Notes: generated by a model not told the origin, from the letters alone. DNA of 57,498 nucleotides from a bacterium (GCA_021815785.1 JAKAZS010000006.1:1-57498), one strand, 5' to 3'. Numbered from the stretch's first letter, positions 27,235 through 36,641 are shown. Translations and numbers: made by a program.

Positions 27235-28767
27235 ATGCAACAAGATTTAACTACTATAATTATAATGGGTCATGGGACTAAAGATATTGCAGGTATTAAG
27301 CAATTTGAGAATTTGGTAGACATTATAACACAGTTGTTGCCTGATAAAATAATTAAAAAGGCTTATCTAGAATTTCAATCACCCACTTTGAAAGAAGCGG
27401 TTTTAGAAAGCCTGAAAAATGGTAGTCGAAATATTATAGTGCAGCCTGCGCTGCTTATTAATGCCATGCATTCAAAAATTGATATTCCCAAGGAAATAAT
27501 ATTTTTGCGCCAAAAATATCCTAATGTCAATATTAGTTATGGAACTGCCTTAGGAATTCATTATGTAATTCTAAAGCTGTGTCGACAATTACTAATTGAG
27601 GCTATGGCCAGTTCAAACCATCAGATAAAGGCAAGTCAAACTTGTTTAGTCTTAGTTGGTCGAGGAACAACTGATCCCGATTCTAATTCTGAAATTTATA
27701 AATTGGCTCGATTGTTAGAAGAAGGTATGCATTTTCAAAGTTCGATTATTTGTTATTCCGGAACGGCTAAACCTTCTGTATTAGAGGGTCTTAAGCGCGC
27801 GATTAAACAAAACAATAAATATATTATCGTTTTTCCTTTTATGTTATTTGATGGTGTACTAGTTAAAAGAATTTATGATGCTTGTGATTTTATAGCTATG
27901 GCAAATCCTGATGTGCAATTGATTAAAGCGGCCTATTTGAATGCTAGTATTGAGCTGGCTTCAATTTTGATAGAAAGAGCTAATGAGGCAATTAATGGTA
28001 CAGCATTAATGAATTGTAGCTTATGTAAATATAATGTGCCATTAATTGGCTTTGAAAGTCAAAGTAATTCCAAGCAATCTAAACTTGTTATAAATGATTT
28101 TGAACCTTATGTAATGAATGATATAGAACGTAAAAGTTTTGAAATTATTAGTACTTCCTTTGATTGGTCGAAAGTTAATAAAGAAAATCTAGCTGTTGCG
28201 CAAAGATTAGTACATACTAGTGGTGATTATAATAATATTCAAGATTTATTCATTTCTGATGGTGCCGTAGAAATTGGTATTAGAAATTTATTGCGTTGCA
28301 AACAGATTGTAACCGATGTAACGATGGTTCAAAGTGGTATAAAAAAAGATTTACTAGCTAAATTAAAAATCAATGTATGGTGCGGTGTACATGATGAAGA
28401 AAGCTATATCATGTCTAAAGCTTTTAATATTACTCGGTCAGCAGCTGCTATGCGTAGGGCTTTTGATTTGTTTGGCAATAACATTATTTTAGCTATTGGG
28501 GATGCACCAACAGCTTTGTTTGAATGTTTAAGATTAATTAAGAATAATCACTGGCGTCCACAATTAATCATTGCTTTACCAGTCGGTTTTGTTGGCACTG
28601 TTGAATCTAAAAGTGAGTTGATAAATTGTCTGCAAATTCCCCGCATTACCAATTCTGGTCATAAAGGTGGATCGCCTTGGGCTGCTAGTGTTATAAATGT
28701 ATTGTTAATAGAAGGTATTAACTATGTCGCCCAAAGTAAAATTTTAAGTACTGAGGTTGTTAAATAA
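27235..28767 (+). CDS. cbiX/cbiC: Sirohydrochlorin cobaltochelatase fused to precorrin-8X methylmutase (CbiX-CbiC)
   Basis: The 510-residue product has two enzymes. Residues about 1-255 are a two-repeat CbiX chelatase, which inserts cobalt into sirohydrochlorin: IMGHGTKDIAG carries the catalytic His in repeat one, and LVGRGTTDPDSNSEIYKLA begins repeat two, where Arg replaces His as in long CbiX proteins. A Cys-containing linker (MNCSLCKYNVP) follows. Residues about 300-505 are CbiC, which moves the C11 methyl group to C12: RLVHTSGD with the catalytic His, MVQSGI, GDAPTALFE, NSGHKGGSPWAAS. I start at the ATG at 27235, 4 bases after cbiE. Confidence 0.94.
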   Translation: MQQDLTTIIIMGHGTKDIAGIKQFENLVDIITQLLPDKIIKKAYLEFQSPTLKEAVLESLKNGSRNIIVQPALLINAMHSKIDIPKEIIFLRQKYPNVNISYGTALGIHYVILKLCRQLLIEAMASSNHQIKASQTCLVLVGRGTTDPDSNSEIYKLARLLEEGMHFQSSIICYSGTAKPSVLEGLKRAIKQNNKYIIVFPFMLFDGVLVKRIYDACDFIAMANPDVQLIKAAYLNASIELASILIERANEAINGTALMNCSLCKYNVPLIGFESQSNSKQSKLVINDFEPYVMNDIERKSFEIISTSFDWSKVNKENLAVAQRLVHTSGDYNNIQDLFISDGAVEIGIRNLLRCKQIVTDVTMVQSGIKKDLLAKLKINVWCGVHDEESYIMSKAFNITRSAAAMRRAFDLFGNNIILAIGDAPTALFECLRLIKNNHWRPQLIIALPVGFVGTVESKSELINCLQIPRITNSGHKGGSPWAASVINVLLIEGINYVAQSKILSTEVVK

Positions 28768-28770
28768 TCG

Positions 28771-29901
28771 ATGAAACAATTTGACTTGAGTGAATTAGCC
28801 TTAAATGGATTAAGACGTGGGTTTACCACGGGTAGTTGTGCTACGGCTGCTGTCAAAGCTGCTGTGATTTATTATTACCATAATATTGCATTAAGTACTG
28901 TAGACATAACTTTGCCGGATTACGTACATTTTTTAACTATAGGTATTGACAAGGTGTTGAAACTGTCAGAAGATAATACTATTGAAGCTCAGGTTGTAAA
29001 ATATGCTGGTGATGATCCAGATCAAACTGATGGGGCCAGTATTTCGGCTATTATTAAGCCTAATAATAGTGGTTTCAATAAGTTTTTTGCCGGATCCGGC
29101 GTAGGGACAGTAACAGCACCTGGGATTAATTTACCAATCGGTGAGCCAGCTATTAATCCGATTCCCCGTTTAATGATTAATAATGCCATAAATGAAGTCT
29201 TGGAAGGAGCTATTAATCCTGGTTTTGACCTTACTATTGGCTGTGTAAATGGAGAAACTATTGCCCGAAAAACCTTTAATCTGAAATTAGGAATTGTAGG
29301 TGGTATTTCTATTTTAGGCACTACTGGTATTGTTGAGCCAATGTCACTTGAAGCTTATAAAGCCTCTATTGAGGTTTATTTAAAAGTTGCTTTGGCTAGT
29401 GCATTAGATAGTTGTAGCAATAATACTGTGGCTATTTTACCCGGAAATATTGGTATTAATTATGCTAAGAATATTTTAAAATTGAATCCTAAGCAAATTG
29501 TCCACATCTCAAATTTTATCGGTTTTTCACTAGATAGTATTGAAAGAAATTTAAATAATACTACTTTAGAAAATCTTTATTTATTAGGTCATCCAGGCAA
29601 AATTGCTAAGATTCTTAATAATAATTTTGATACTCATTCGGCTAAAAGCCCTATGGCTATGTCTAACCTGTCGCAAATGGCCAGTAGTGTTTTTAGTGAC
29701 TTAAATATAAGCCAACAAATTAAAGCTTGTCCAACTGTTGAAGCTGTTTGTACTTTGTTAAAAGATTATCCTAAGGCTAGTCTTTTTTGGCAATATATAG
29801 AAAATCAAATTGTTAAAAAACTACAAATTAAACGAGTAAATAATTTTAAAGTTAAGTTGTTTGATTTAAAGGGAAATATTTTAGGAGACCAAAATGAATA
29901 A
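28771..29901 (+). CDS. cbiD: Cobalt-precorrin-5B C1-methyltransferase (CbiD)
   Basis: CbiD methylates C1 in the oxygen-independent pathway and is a marker of that route. The 376 residues begin with the signature LRRGFTTGSCATAAVKAA. DDPDQTDGASI, GSGVGTVTAPGINLPIGEPAINP and LGTTGIVEPMSLEAYKASI are the other conserved blocks. It starts 3 bases after cbiX-cbiC and overlaps cbiL by 8 bases. Confidence 0.96.
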   Translation: MKQFDLSELALNGLRRGFTTGSCATAAVKAAVIYYYHNIALSTVDITLPDYVHFLTIGIDKVLKLSEDNTIEAQVVKYAGDDPDQTDGASISAIIKPNNSGFNKFFAGSGVGTVTAPGINLPIGEPAINPIPRLMINNAINEVLEGAINPGFDLTIGCVNGETIARKTFNLKLGIVGGISILGTTGIVEPMSLEAYKASIEVYLKVALASALDSCSNNTVAILPGNIGINYAKNILKLNPKQIVHISNFIGFSLDSIERNLNNTTLENLYLLGHPGKIAKILNNNFDTHSAKSPMAMSNLSQMASSVFSDLNISQQIKACPTVEAVCTLLKDYPKASLFWQYIENQIVKKLQIKRVNNFKVKLFDLKGNILGDQNE

Positions 29902-30628
29902 ACGCAGTTTTTTTTATGGCATTGGTGTTGGGCCAGGCGGATCTGGTTTGATACCTTATGCCGCTTATGAGGCTTTACAAGACGCTGATATTATTTTAAC
30001 ACCCAAAGGCAAAGAGGCCAATATATCTATTGCAAAATTATGTTTAAAGGGGCTGGCAATCCCTGAAACAAAGTTTCAAAACATTATATATAATATGGAT
30101 ACAGAACCCGACTCGCTTAAGGCTCATTATGAAGCTATGGCTCAAAATATATTAAATGAGTTAAATCAAAATAAAATTGTTGCTTATTTAACCTTAGGTG
30201 ATTCGCTTACTTATTCTACCTATAGCTATACTTTACAATCTTTATTAAAATTATGTCCTGATCTTCCATTTAAAACTTTTCCAGGTATAACTAGTTATAG
30301 TGCTATTGCTTCTTCTTTTAATTTCCCGTTAGGACAAGGTAAGGAACGTTTGCTTATTTTACCCTGCCCTGAGGATAGTCTTAGTCTTAAAGCGGATATT
30401 GAATCACATGATTTAGTAATATTAATGAAAATTGGCTATCGCTTGCCTATGGTAATTGAATTGTTAAAAATAATGAATATTGATAAGCATTGTGTTTTTG
30501 CCAGCCGATTAGGTTTACCTGGAGAATTTACCTGTAACGATGTTTCTAAAATTGATCAAAATGAAAAACTGGATTATTTTAGTACAATGTTAATTCGAAA
30601 AAATAAGCCTGATTTCATTGAGGATTAA
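29894..30628 (+). CDS. cbiL: Cobalt-precorrin-2 C20-methyltransferase (CbiL)
   Basis: CbiL adds the C20 methyl group that is later lost when the ring contracts. The 244-residue tetrapyrrole methylase starts FYGIGVGPGGSGLIPYAAYEAL and has a YLTLGDSLTYSTYSYTLQSL block, which is characteristic of the CbiL/CobI subgroup, and FPGITSYSAIASSFNFPLGQG. The overlap with cbiD and the 3-base gap to cbiF show a continuous transcript. Confidence 0.94.
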   Translation: MNKRSFFYGIGVGPGGSGLIPYAAYEALQDADIILTPKGKEANISIAKLCLKGLAIPETKFQNIIYNMDTEPDSLKAHYEAMAQNILNELNQNKIVAYLTLGDSLTYSTYSYTLQSLLKLCPDLPFKTFPGITSYSAIASSFNFPLGQGKERLLILPCPEDSLSLKADIESHDLVILMKIGYRLPMVIELLKIMNIDKHCVFASRLGLPGEFTCNDVSKIDQNEKLDYFSTMLIRKNKPDFIED

Positions 30629-30631
30629 TTT

Positions 30632-31405
30632 ATGCGTGTTTATTTTATTGGAGCTGGTCCTGGAGCTGCCGACCTAATTACATTAAGAGGAGCAAGAATT
30701 TTAAATAATACTTTAATGGTTCTGTATGCTGGATCATTAGTTCCACCTGATATTTTAATTCATTGCCATAATAATGCCCAATTAATAAATACAGCATCAT
30801 TATCTTTACCGCAGCAACTTGAATATTTTAAACAGGCCAAAGCCGAAAATATTGATGTAGCTAGGCTTCATTCTGGTGACCCGGCTATATATGGAGCCAT
30901 AAGTGAACAGATAAAGCAATTACAGGAATTTAACATTGATTTTGAAATTATTCCTGGGGTTTCTTCTTTTACAGCCGCAGCTGCCAGTATTAATTGTGAA
31001 TTAACCAAGCCCAACGTTAGTCAAAGTATTATATTGACCAGAATTTCAGGTAGAGCTTCAAAAATAAAAGAAAGTGAATCTTTAGAAAATTTGGCTAAGC
31101 ATCAAGCAACCATGTGCATATTTTTATCGGGCTCCCAATTACCAATTATTATTACAACTTTACTTAAAAGTTATGCCAGCGATACACCAATTGCTCTAGT
31201 CTATAAAGTCAGTACTAATGAAGAAAAAAAACATATTTCTACATTAGAGAATATTCTTAGTGAAATTAATATTGCTGACTGGGTTTTAACTACAATGCTT
31301 CTGGTTGGTGATGTTTTAAGGTCTGACCTTAATTTTGCATCGTGTCTTTACAGTATTAATTATAGTCATAAGTATCGTAATGCTAAAGGTAGAAGCCATG
31401 AATGA
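30632..31405 (+). CDS. cbiF: Cobalt-precorrin-4 C11-methyltransferase (CbiF)
   Basis: CbiF methylates C11. The 257 residues show RVYFIGAGPGAADLITLRGARIL, MVLYAGSLVPPDIL, RLHSGDPAIYGAISEQI and IPGVSSFTAAAASINCELT, the blocks of the CbiF/CobM group. The adjacent CbiG is its functional partner, opening the delta-lactone made during ring contraction. It overlaps cbiG by 8 bases. Confidence 0.95.
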   Translation: MRVYFIGAGPGAADLITLRGARILNNTLMVLYAGSLVPPDILIHCHNNAQLINTASLSLPQQLEYFKQAKAENIDVARLHSGDPAIYGAISEQIKQLQEFNIDFEIIPGVSSFTAAAASINCELTKPNVSQSIILTRISGRASKIKESESLENLAKHQATMCIFLSGSQLPIIITTLLKSYASDTPIALVYKVSTNEEKKHISTLENILSEINIADWVLTTMLLVGDVLRSDLNFASCLYSINYSHKYRNAKGRSHE

Positions 31406-32171
31406 CATAGGAATTTTCCCGGTACGTAAGCATGGTTTAAATATTGCTAAATTAATAAAGGCACAGTTAAACTCAACCATATATGAACCTTGGTTAGATA
31501 GCGTTAGCCTTAAAAGTCAATTTGCTAAACTTTATTTTACTCATAAACAGTGGGTTTTTATTGGTGCAAACGCTATAGCCTTACGATTTCTTAATGGTAT
31601 TATTAGCCATAAAAAAATCGATCCTGCTGTAGTAGTGGTAGATGAAGCTGCCAGGTATTCGATTAGTTTACTCTCCGGGCACGAAGGTGGAGCTAATAAT
31701 TTGGCTTATACTGTGGCAAATATTATAAATGCTTTACCGGTTATAACTACTGCCTCAGAGACCCTCAAACCTCTAGTTATTGGTATTGGTTGTCGCAAGG
31801 GCGTTAGTGTTAATACTATTGAACAAGCTTGCCTAAAGGCTTATCCTGGTTTGAACTTTAATGAAGTAAGGTTAGTGACAACTATTGATATAAAACGCAA
31901 TGAATTAGGGTTGCAAGATTTCTGTGTTAAGCATAATTTAAATTTACTGATATTTTCACAACTAGCTATTGCTAACCGACAATGGTATAAAACCAAGTCG
32001 CAATTTGTTAAAAAAATCACAGGATCCTATAGTGTCTGTGAACCATGTGCTTTAATGGCTGGCAATCAAAGTCAGTTAATAGTTTCTAAATCAGTCTATA
32101 ACGGTGTGGCTATTGCCATCGCCAAAGATCTAAATTTACCAGATTCTAATTTTTTTAAGGAAGAGTTATGA
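31398..32171 (+). CDS. cbiG: Cobalt-precorrin-5A hydrolase (CbiG), middle domain missing
   Basis: CbiG opens the ring lactone of cobalt-precorrin-5A and releases acetaldehyde in the anaerobic route. The product has 257 residues from the ATG at 31398; usual family members have about 330-350. The N-terminal domain (VDEAARYSISLLSGHEGGANNLA) runs through PVITTASETL. The C-terminal CobE-like domain (VIGIGCRKGVS) then begins within four residues, so the middle domain is cleanly absent with no frameshift. A TTG at 31335 would extend the frame 21 codons into cbiF; I reject it because the extension is an ordinary shadow of cbiF. Confidence 0.92.
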   Translation: MNDIGIFPVRKHGLNIAKLIKAQLNSTIYEPWLDSVSLKSQFAKLYFTHKQWVFIGANAIALRFLNGIISHKKIDPAVVVVDEAARYSISLLSGHEGGANNLAYTVANIINALPVITTASETLKPLVIGIGCRKGVSVNTIEQACLKAYPGLNFNEVRLVTTIDIKRNELGLQDFCVKHNLNLLIFSQLAIANRQWYKTKSQFVKKITGSYSVCEPCALMAGNQSQLIVSKSVYNGVAIAIAKDLNLPDSNFFKEEL

Positions 32172-33700
32172 GTGGAGTCTTATATTTAATTTCAGTTGGT
32201 CCAGGTAATATTAACCAAATGACGTTAGCTTCTATTGAAGCTTTAAATAAATCGAATGTGGTTATAGGTTATGGTCTATATTTTAAATGGATCAAACCAC
32301 TTTTAGTTAATCAAGAAATTATTGACTTACCTTTAACTCAAGAAAAACAAAGAGCTGAACTGGCGATTACCAGAGTTAGATCTGGTGAATCTGTGGCCGT
32401 TATATCTAGTGGTGATATTGGTATTTATGGTATGGCCAGTTTGATATTTGAAACCATGGCTGATACAGACGATTTTATTGTTAAAGTTTTACCTGGTGTA
32501 AGTGCTGCAAATGCTACAGCTTCGTTGTTAGGAGCGCCATTGGCGCACGACTTTGCTTGTTTAAGTTTATCAGATCTGCTTTGCCCTTGGCAGTGGATAG
32601 AAGATCGAGCCAGAAACTTAGCTAAATGTGATATGGTTATTGCTTTATATAATGTGCAAAGTAAAACAAGAATTAATGGTATTTATAAAATATTAAATTT
32701 ATTACTTGAATTTAAGCCTAGTGATACTATTTGCGGTATTGTATCTAACGCCTATCGCGAGAATCAAAGTATAATTAAATGTAGTTTAATTGAATTATTA
32801 GACAAAACTTTTGATATGTATACAACAATAATTATTGGCAATAAATTTACAACGCAAAAACAAAGTTTTATATACACACCTAGGGGTTATAATGATTTTA
32901 AAGTTAATACCACTAAGAATATTCCTAAAAATTCAATTTGGTTGTTTGCTGGTACTAGTGATGGTAATGAATTGGCCAATAAATTGGCTGATTTAAATTA
33001 TTCAGTCATAATTTCAACGGCAACATCATATGGAATGGCTAATGCTAAAATTAACTGTCCTAATTCAATTGTTATAAACAGTTTATTAACTCCTCATGAC
33101 CGTTTTAACTATATAAAGGATAGTGCTAAATATATTATTGATGCCACTCATCCTTTTGCCGTAAATATATCTAAACAACTCATGGATATTAGTCATAATC
33201 TTAAGATTCCTTATTTAAGATACGAAAGGCCAGTAGTTACTAATTATAAGAAGTCTCTATTGGTGGATTCCTGTCAGGAGGCTATGGCTATGGCTAAAAA
33301 TTTTGGAAAAAATATTTTTTTGGCTATAGGAATTAAAAATTTAGAAATTTTTCTAAAAGATCAAGATGTTAATCATAAAAATTTGTTTTTACGTTGTTTG
33401 CCTTTTAGTGGTTCAATTGATAAAGCCTTAAATCTTGGCATTTTACCAGAAAATATAATTGCCATGCAAGGGCCATATAGTTCTTCGTTTAATAAGGTTT
33501 TATGGGAAAACTGGAAAATTAATTGTGTAATAACCAAAGAATCTGGTCTTGAAGGTGGTTTATCTGAAAAAATTGAAGCTTGTGAAAATTTAAATATACC
33601 GCTTATCGTAATTAAACGACCTGATGTAGCTTATATAAATAAATATAATTCTTTGGCTGATATTGTTTCAGCCATCAATAAACTGGAGGTAATATCATGA
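32168..33700 (+). CDS. cbiH/cbiJ: Precorrin-3B C17-methyltransferase fused to precorrin-6A reductase (CbiH-CbiJ)
   Basis: The 510-residue product has two parts. Residues 1 to about 245 are the ring-contracting CbiH/CobJ methyltransferase (LYLISVGPGNINQMTLASIEAL, SSGDIGIYGMASL, LPGVSAANATASLLGAPLAHDF). Residues about 255-510 are a CbiJ/CobK reductase (WLFAGTSDGNELANKLADL for the nucleotide fold, DATHPFAVNIS, YLRYERP). The fusion joins non-consecutive steps. It overlaps cbiG by 4 bases and cobW by 4. Confidence 0.94.
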   Translation: MSGVLYLISVGPGNINQMTLASIEALNKSNVVIGYGLYFKWIKPLLVNQEIIDLPLTQEKQRAELAITRVRSGESVAVISSGDIGIYGMASLIFETMADTDDFIVKVLPGVSAANATASLLGAPLAHDFACLSLSDLLCPWQWIEDRARNLAKCDMVIALYNVQSKTRINGIYKILNLLLEFKPSDTICGIVSNAYRENQSIIKCSLIELLDKTFDMYTTIIIGNKFTTQKQSFIYTPRGYNDFKVNTTKNIPKNSIWLFAGTSDGNELANKLADLNYSVIISTATSYGMANAKINCPNSIVINSLLTPHDRFNYIKDSAKYIIDATHPFAVNISKQLMDISHNLKIPYLRYERPVVTNYKKSLLVDSCQEAMAMAKNFGKNIFLAIGIKNLEIFLKDQDVNHKNLFLRCLPFSGSIDKALNLGILPENIIAMQGPYSSSFNKVLWENWKINCVITKESGLEGGLSEKIEACENLNIPLIVIKRPDVAYINKYNSLADIVSAINKLEVIS

Positions 33701-34749
33701 GTATAAAAATTCCTATAACAATTTTTACGGGAATTTTAGGTTCGGGCAAAACTACGATTATTTCAAATTTGTCCTTACAAAATACTGATTTTAAAATTGC
33801 TTTAATTGTTAATGAATATGGTGTTACAAGTATTGATAGTATTATTTTTAAGAAATTAAACAATAATAATCTTATAATTCATGAAATAAACAATGGATTA
33901 ATTGCTTATGCTGGTAGTGACAATTTTGAAAATATTTTAAAATCAATTATTACTGATAAATACAAAATAGATCATGTCATAATTGAAACGTCAGGTTTAG
34001 CTGTGCCGTCAGCTATTTGGAGTGTACTGGAAAATAACAATTATTTTGATACTTTTTTTATTGATGCAACTATTGCCGTGATTGATACCCCTTTATTATT
34101 AAAGGGGTATTATGATACTAATCAGGTTGTTTCAGAAATATTTTTGCAACAGCTTATTAATTCCGATATTGCTGTATTAAATAAAGTTGATAATTTAACT
34201 AAATTTGATTTGACATTGGCTGAACAATTAATTCGAAAAAAAGCTAATAATTTAAGGTTTATTGAGTTGGCTTATCATGGAAATCTAGATTTAGAGTTAG
34301 CTTTAGGCCTTAACTTGCATACTGTTATTAATTCCAATATTAGCAATTACGCTGTTAAAACTATACCAAATAATTTGAATGGACATCGTCATTCTAATCT
34401 TGAACCTCATGACCACGGTTTGTTAACACATGAGCACATTCATGAACACGATCCTGCCTGGTTGTCATTTATGCTTACAAGTTATGAAAAACAAAATTTT
34501 GAAATTGTGGAATCGGCACTTCATAAAGTAATTTGTCAACAAAATATTTTTAGAGTTAAAGGTTATATCATTACTAAAGAAGCAACAATTTATGAATTTC
34601 AATCAGTACCTAATAAAGTTTATTCTTTGCCAATAGATAATTTGTCATTATCGATTGAACAAAGCCAACTTGTTTTTATTGGACGTGATATTGACCGGCA
34701 TCATATTGAGCATCAGTTATCTGATTTAACTAGTACATCATGGAGTTAA
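33697..34749 (+). CDS. cobW: CobW-family metal-handling GTPase, CXCC motif missing
   Basis: CobW/COG0523 GTPases are metallochaperones or metal-insertion proteins; in this locus cobalt delivery is the likely role. The 350 residues have the P-loop GILGSGKT (12-19), IETSGLAVP and the guanine-specificity motif NKVD. The conserved metal site ELxNGCxCC is here EINNGLIAYAG (63-73), with no cysteine at all. A His-rich stretch (about 229-252, HRHSN...HDHG...HEHIHEHD) is kept and may bind metal instead. It overlaps cbiH-cbiJ by 4 bases and precedes cobO by 6. Confidence 0.92.
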   Translation: MSIKIPITIFTGILGSGKTTIISNLSLQNTDFKIALIVNEYGVTSIDSIIFKKLNNNNLIIHEINNGLIAYAGSDNFENILKSIITDKYKIDHVIIETSGLAVPSAIWSVLENNNYFDTFFIDATIAVIDTPLLLKGYYDTNQVVSEIFLQQLINSDIAVLNKVDNLTKFDLTLAEQLIRKKANNLRFIELAYHGNLDLELALGLNLHTVINSNISNYAVKTIPNNLNGHRHSNLEPHDHGLLTHEHIHEHDPAWLSFMLTSYEKQNFEIVESALHKVICQQNIFRVKGYIITKEATIYEFQSVPNKVYSLPIDNLSLSIEQSQLVFIGRDIDRHHIEHQLSDLTSTSWS

Positions 34750-34755
34750 TAAATA

Positions 34756-35355
34756 ATGGATGATGAAAATATTTATTTAAATAAAGCAAAAATACACAAA
34801 GAAGTTTTTGAAAGTAAAAAGGCCAAGGCCATTAAAGAAAAAGGTTTAATTATAGTTTATACAGGATCTGGTAAAGGTAAGACTACAGCAGCTCTAGGTA
34901 TGGCTGTTAGAATTTTAGGGCATAATATGAATTTAGGTGTTATCCAATTTATTAAAGGTGCTTTAAATACTGCTGAAAGAAATTTTTTTTTGAACTATAA
35001 AAATTGTGTATTTAAATCTATGGGTGACGGCTATACTTGGAACACACAAAATCGAAATCAAGATATTGTTTCAGCAAATCGAGCCTGGACTTTAGCTCAG
35101 GGAATGATAACTAGTAATACTTTTGATATGATAATTTTAGATGAATTAAATATTATCCTTAAGCATAAATATCTAGATGAAGCAGAAATTATAAATTTTT
35201 TAATTAATAAGCCAGCCCATTTACATATTGTTATTACTGGTCGTAATGCTTCAACTGAATTAATTAAGATAGCTGATTTGGTCAGTGAAGTTAAATGTAT
35301 TAAACATCCTTATCAGGAGCAAGGAATTAAAGCTCAACGTGGGATTGAGTTTTAA
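34756..35355 (+). CDS. cobO: Corrinoid adenosyltransferase (CobO/BtuR type)
   Basis: CobO transfers the 5'-deoxyadenosyl group of ATP to reduced cobalt of the corrinoid. The 199 residues contain the P-loop YTGSGKGKTTAALGMAVRILG preceded by a basic helical N-terminus. GVIQFIKGALNTAE, GDGYTWNTQNR, DMIILDELN and HIVITGRNAS are the family blocks. It shares one base with the start of cbiA. Confidence 0.96.
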   Translation: MDDENIYLNKAKIHKEVFESKKAKAIKEKGLIIVYTGSGKGKTTAALGMAVRILGHNMNLGVIQFIKGALNTAERNFFLNYKNCVFKSMGDGYTWNTQNRNQDIVSANRAWTLAQGMITSNTFDMIILDELNIILKHKYLDEAEIINFLINKPAHLHIVITGRNASTELIKIADLVSEVKCIKHPYQEQGIKAQRGIEF

Positions 35356-36641
35356 TGTCAAAGAAGGCTTTATCTTTGTTAATTAGTGGTATTGCTTCCA
35401 ATCAAGGCAAAACTACCATAACTGCTTGTCTTGCCTATAAATTGAGAAAATGCGGGTATAAAGTTCAGGTTTTTAAAATTGGTCCAGATTTTCTCGACCC
35501 TCAAATATTAGAATTTGCTTCAGGTAATCCGGTTAAACAACTAGACCTATGGATGGTTGGGCACAATAACTGTGTACGGCTTTTATACGAAGCTTATATT
35601 TCTATGGATTATATTTTAATTGAAGGTGTTATGGGGCTTTATGATGGCATACCTTCTACAGCGGATTTAGCCATAGCTTTTAATATACCGGTAATAGCCA
35701 TTATTGATGCCAGTTCCATGGCGCAAAGTTTTGCAGCTTTGGCTTATGGTTTAGTTAACTATAATAATAAAATTAATTTATGTGGTGTCTTGGCTAATAG
35801 AATAGCCAGTGACCATCATTTAAATTTAATTCATAATAGTGATTTTAAAGGGGTTAAATTTTTAGGTGGTATTGAAGAAAATTCTAAAATTGCCATAAAT
35901 TCAAGGCATCTTGGTCTTTGCCAGGCGAAGGAAATACCTGATTTAATTTCCAAGCTTGAATCAGGTATTGAGCTTATCGACAAATGTAAGTTAATTAATT
36001 GTTTTGAGCCTATTGAATTTGCTAAAGTCAAGCCGATAAAATCTTTTTCAAGAAGTTTAAAAAATAAAAAAATTGGCATTGCCAAAGACTTGGCATTTTC
36101 CTTTTTATATTCGCAAAATATTAACGTTTTAGAAAAATTAGGGGCTAAAATTGTATTTTTTTCAGTATTAAATGATAAAAAAATACCTGATATTGATTCT
36201 TTGTATTTACCCGGTGGGTACCCTGAATTACACTTAAAAGCGCTTGAAGAAAATATAAGTATGCAAGCTTCGATAATTATGCATTATCAATCAAATAAAA
36301 AAATATACGCAGAATGTGGTGGTATGCTCTATTTAATGGAAAGCTTAACCGACACAAAGGGGAATAGCGCTAAACTAACTAGTATTATTCCTGGACAAGC
36401 TGTTATGCAAAGTAAAATTAGCAGTTTAGGGTATCAAGAATTAGCAACATCATTTGGCAATATCCGTGGCCATACATTTCATTATTCTAATAGTAAGATT
36501 AATTTATATCCATTGGCTGTAGCCAAATACCCTAATAAAAATATTGACGGTGAAGCTATATATAAAATTAATTCTTTAACAGCTACTTATTGTCATTTCT
36601 ATTTTGATTCTAATATTGATTTTGTGGCAAGTTTATTTTAA
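35355..36641 (+). CDS. cbiA: Cobyrinic acid a,c-diamide synthase (CbiA/CobB)
   Basis: CbiA amidates side chains a and c with glutamine and ATP. The 428 residues show the N-terminal P-loop ISGIASNQGKTTITACLAYKL, FKIGPDFLDPQ, EGVMGLYDG and the C-terminal class I amidotransferase with LPGGYPEL and the nucleophile in YAECGGMLYLMESL. Its size and GPDFLDP separate it from CbiP. It is last in the run; the 146-base gap to the convergent mqnC shows no clear terminator hairpin. Confidence 0.96.
   Translation: MSKKALSLLISGIASNQGKTTITACLAYKLRKCGYKVQVFKIGPDFLDPQILEFASGNPVKQLDLWMVGHNNCVRLLYEAYISMDYILIEGVMGLYDGIPSTADLAIAFNIPVIAIIDASSMAQSFAALAYGLVNYNNKINLCGVLANRIASDHHLNLIHNSDFKGVKFLGGIEENSKIAINSRHLGLCQAKEIPDLISKLESGIELIDKCKLINCFEPIEFAKVKPIKSFSRSLKNKKIGIAKDLAFSFLYSQNINVLEKLGAKIVFFSVLNDKKIPDIDSLYLPGGYPELHLKALEENISMQASIIMHYQSNKKIYAECGGMLYLMESLTDTKGNSAKLTSIIPGQAVMQSKISSLGYQELATSFGNIRGHTFHYSNSKINLYPLAVAKYPNKNIDGEAIYKINSLTATYCHFYFDSNIDFVASLF

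Noticed and set aside
31335-31397. Extended start of cbiG
   Set aside because: The extra 21 codons lie within cbiF in another frame and code a meaningless hydrophobic stretch; the ATG at 31398 gives the normal 8-base overlap.
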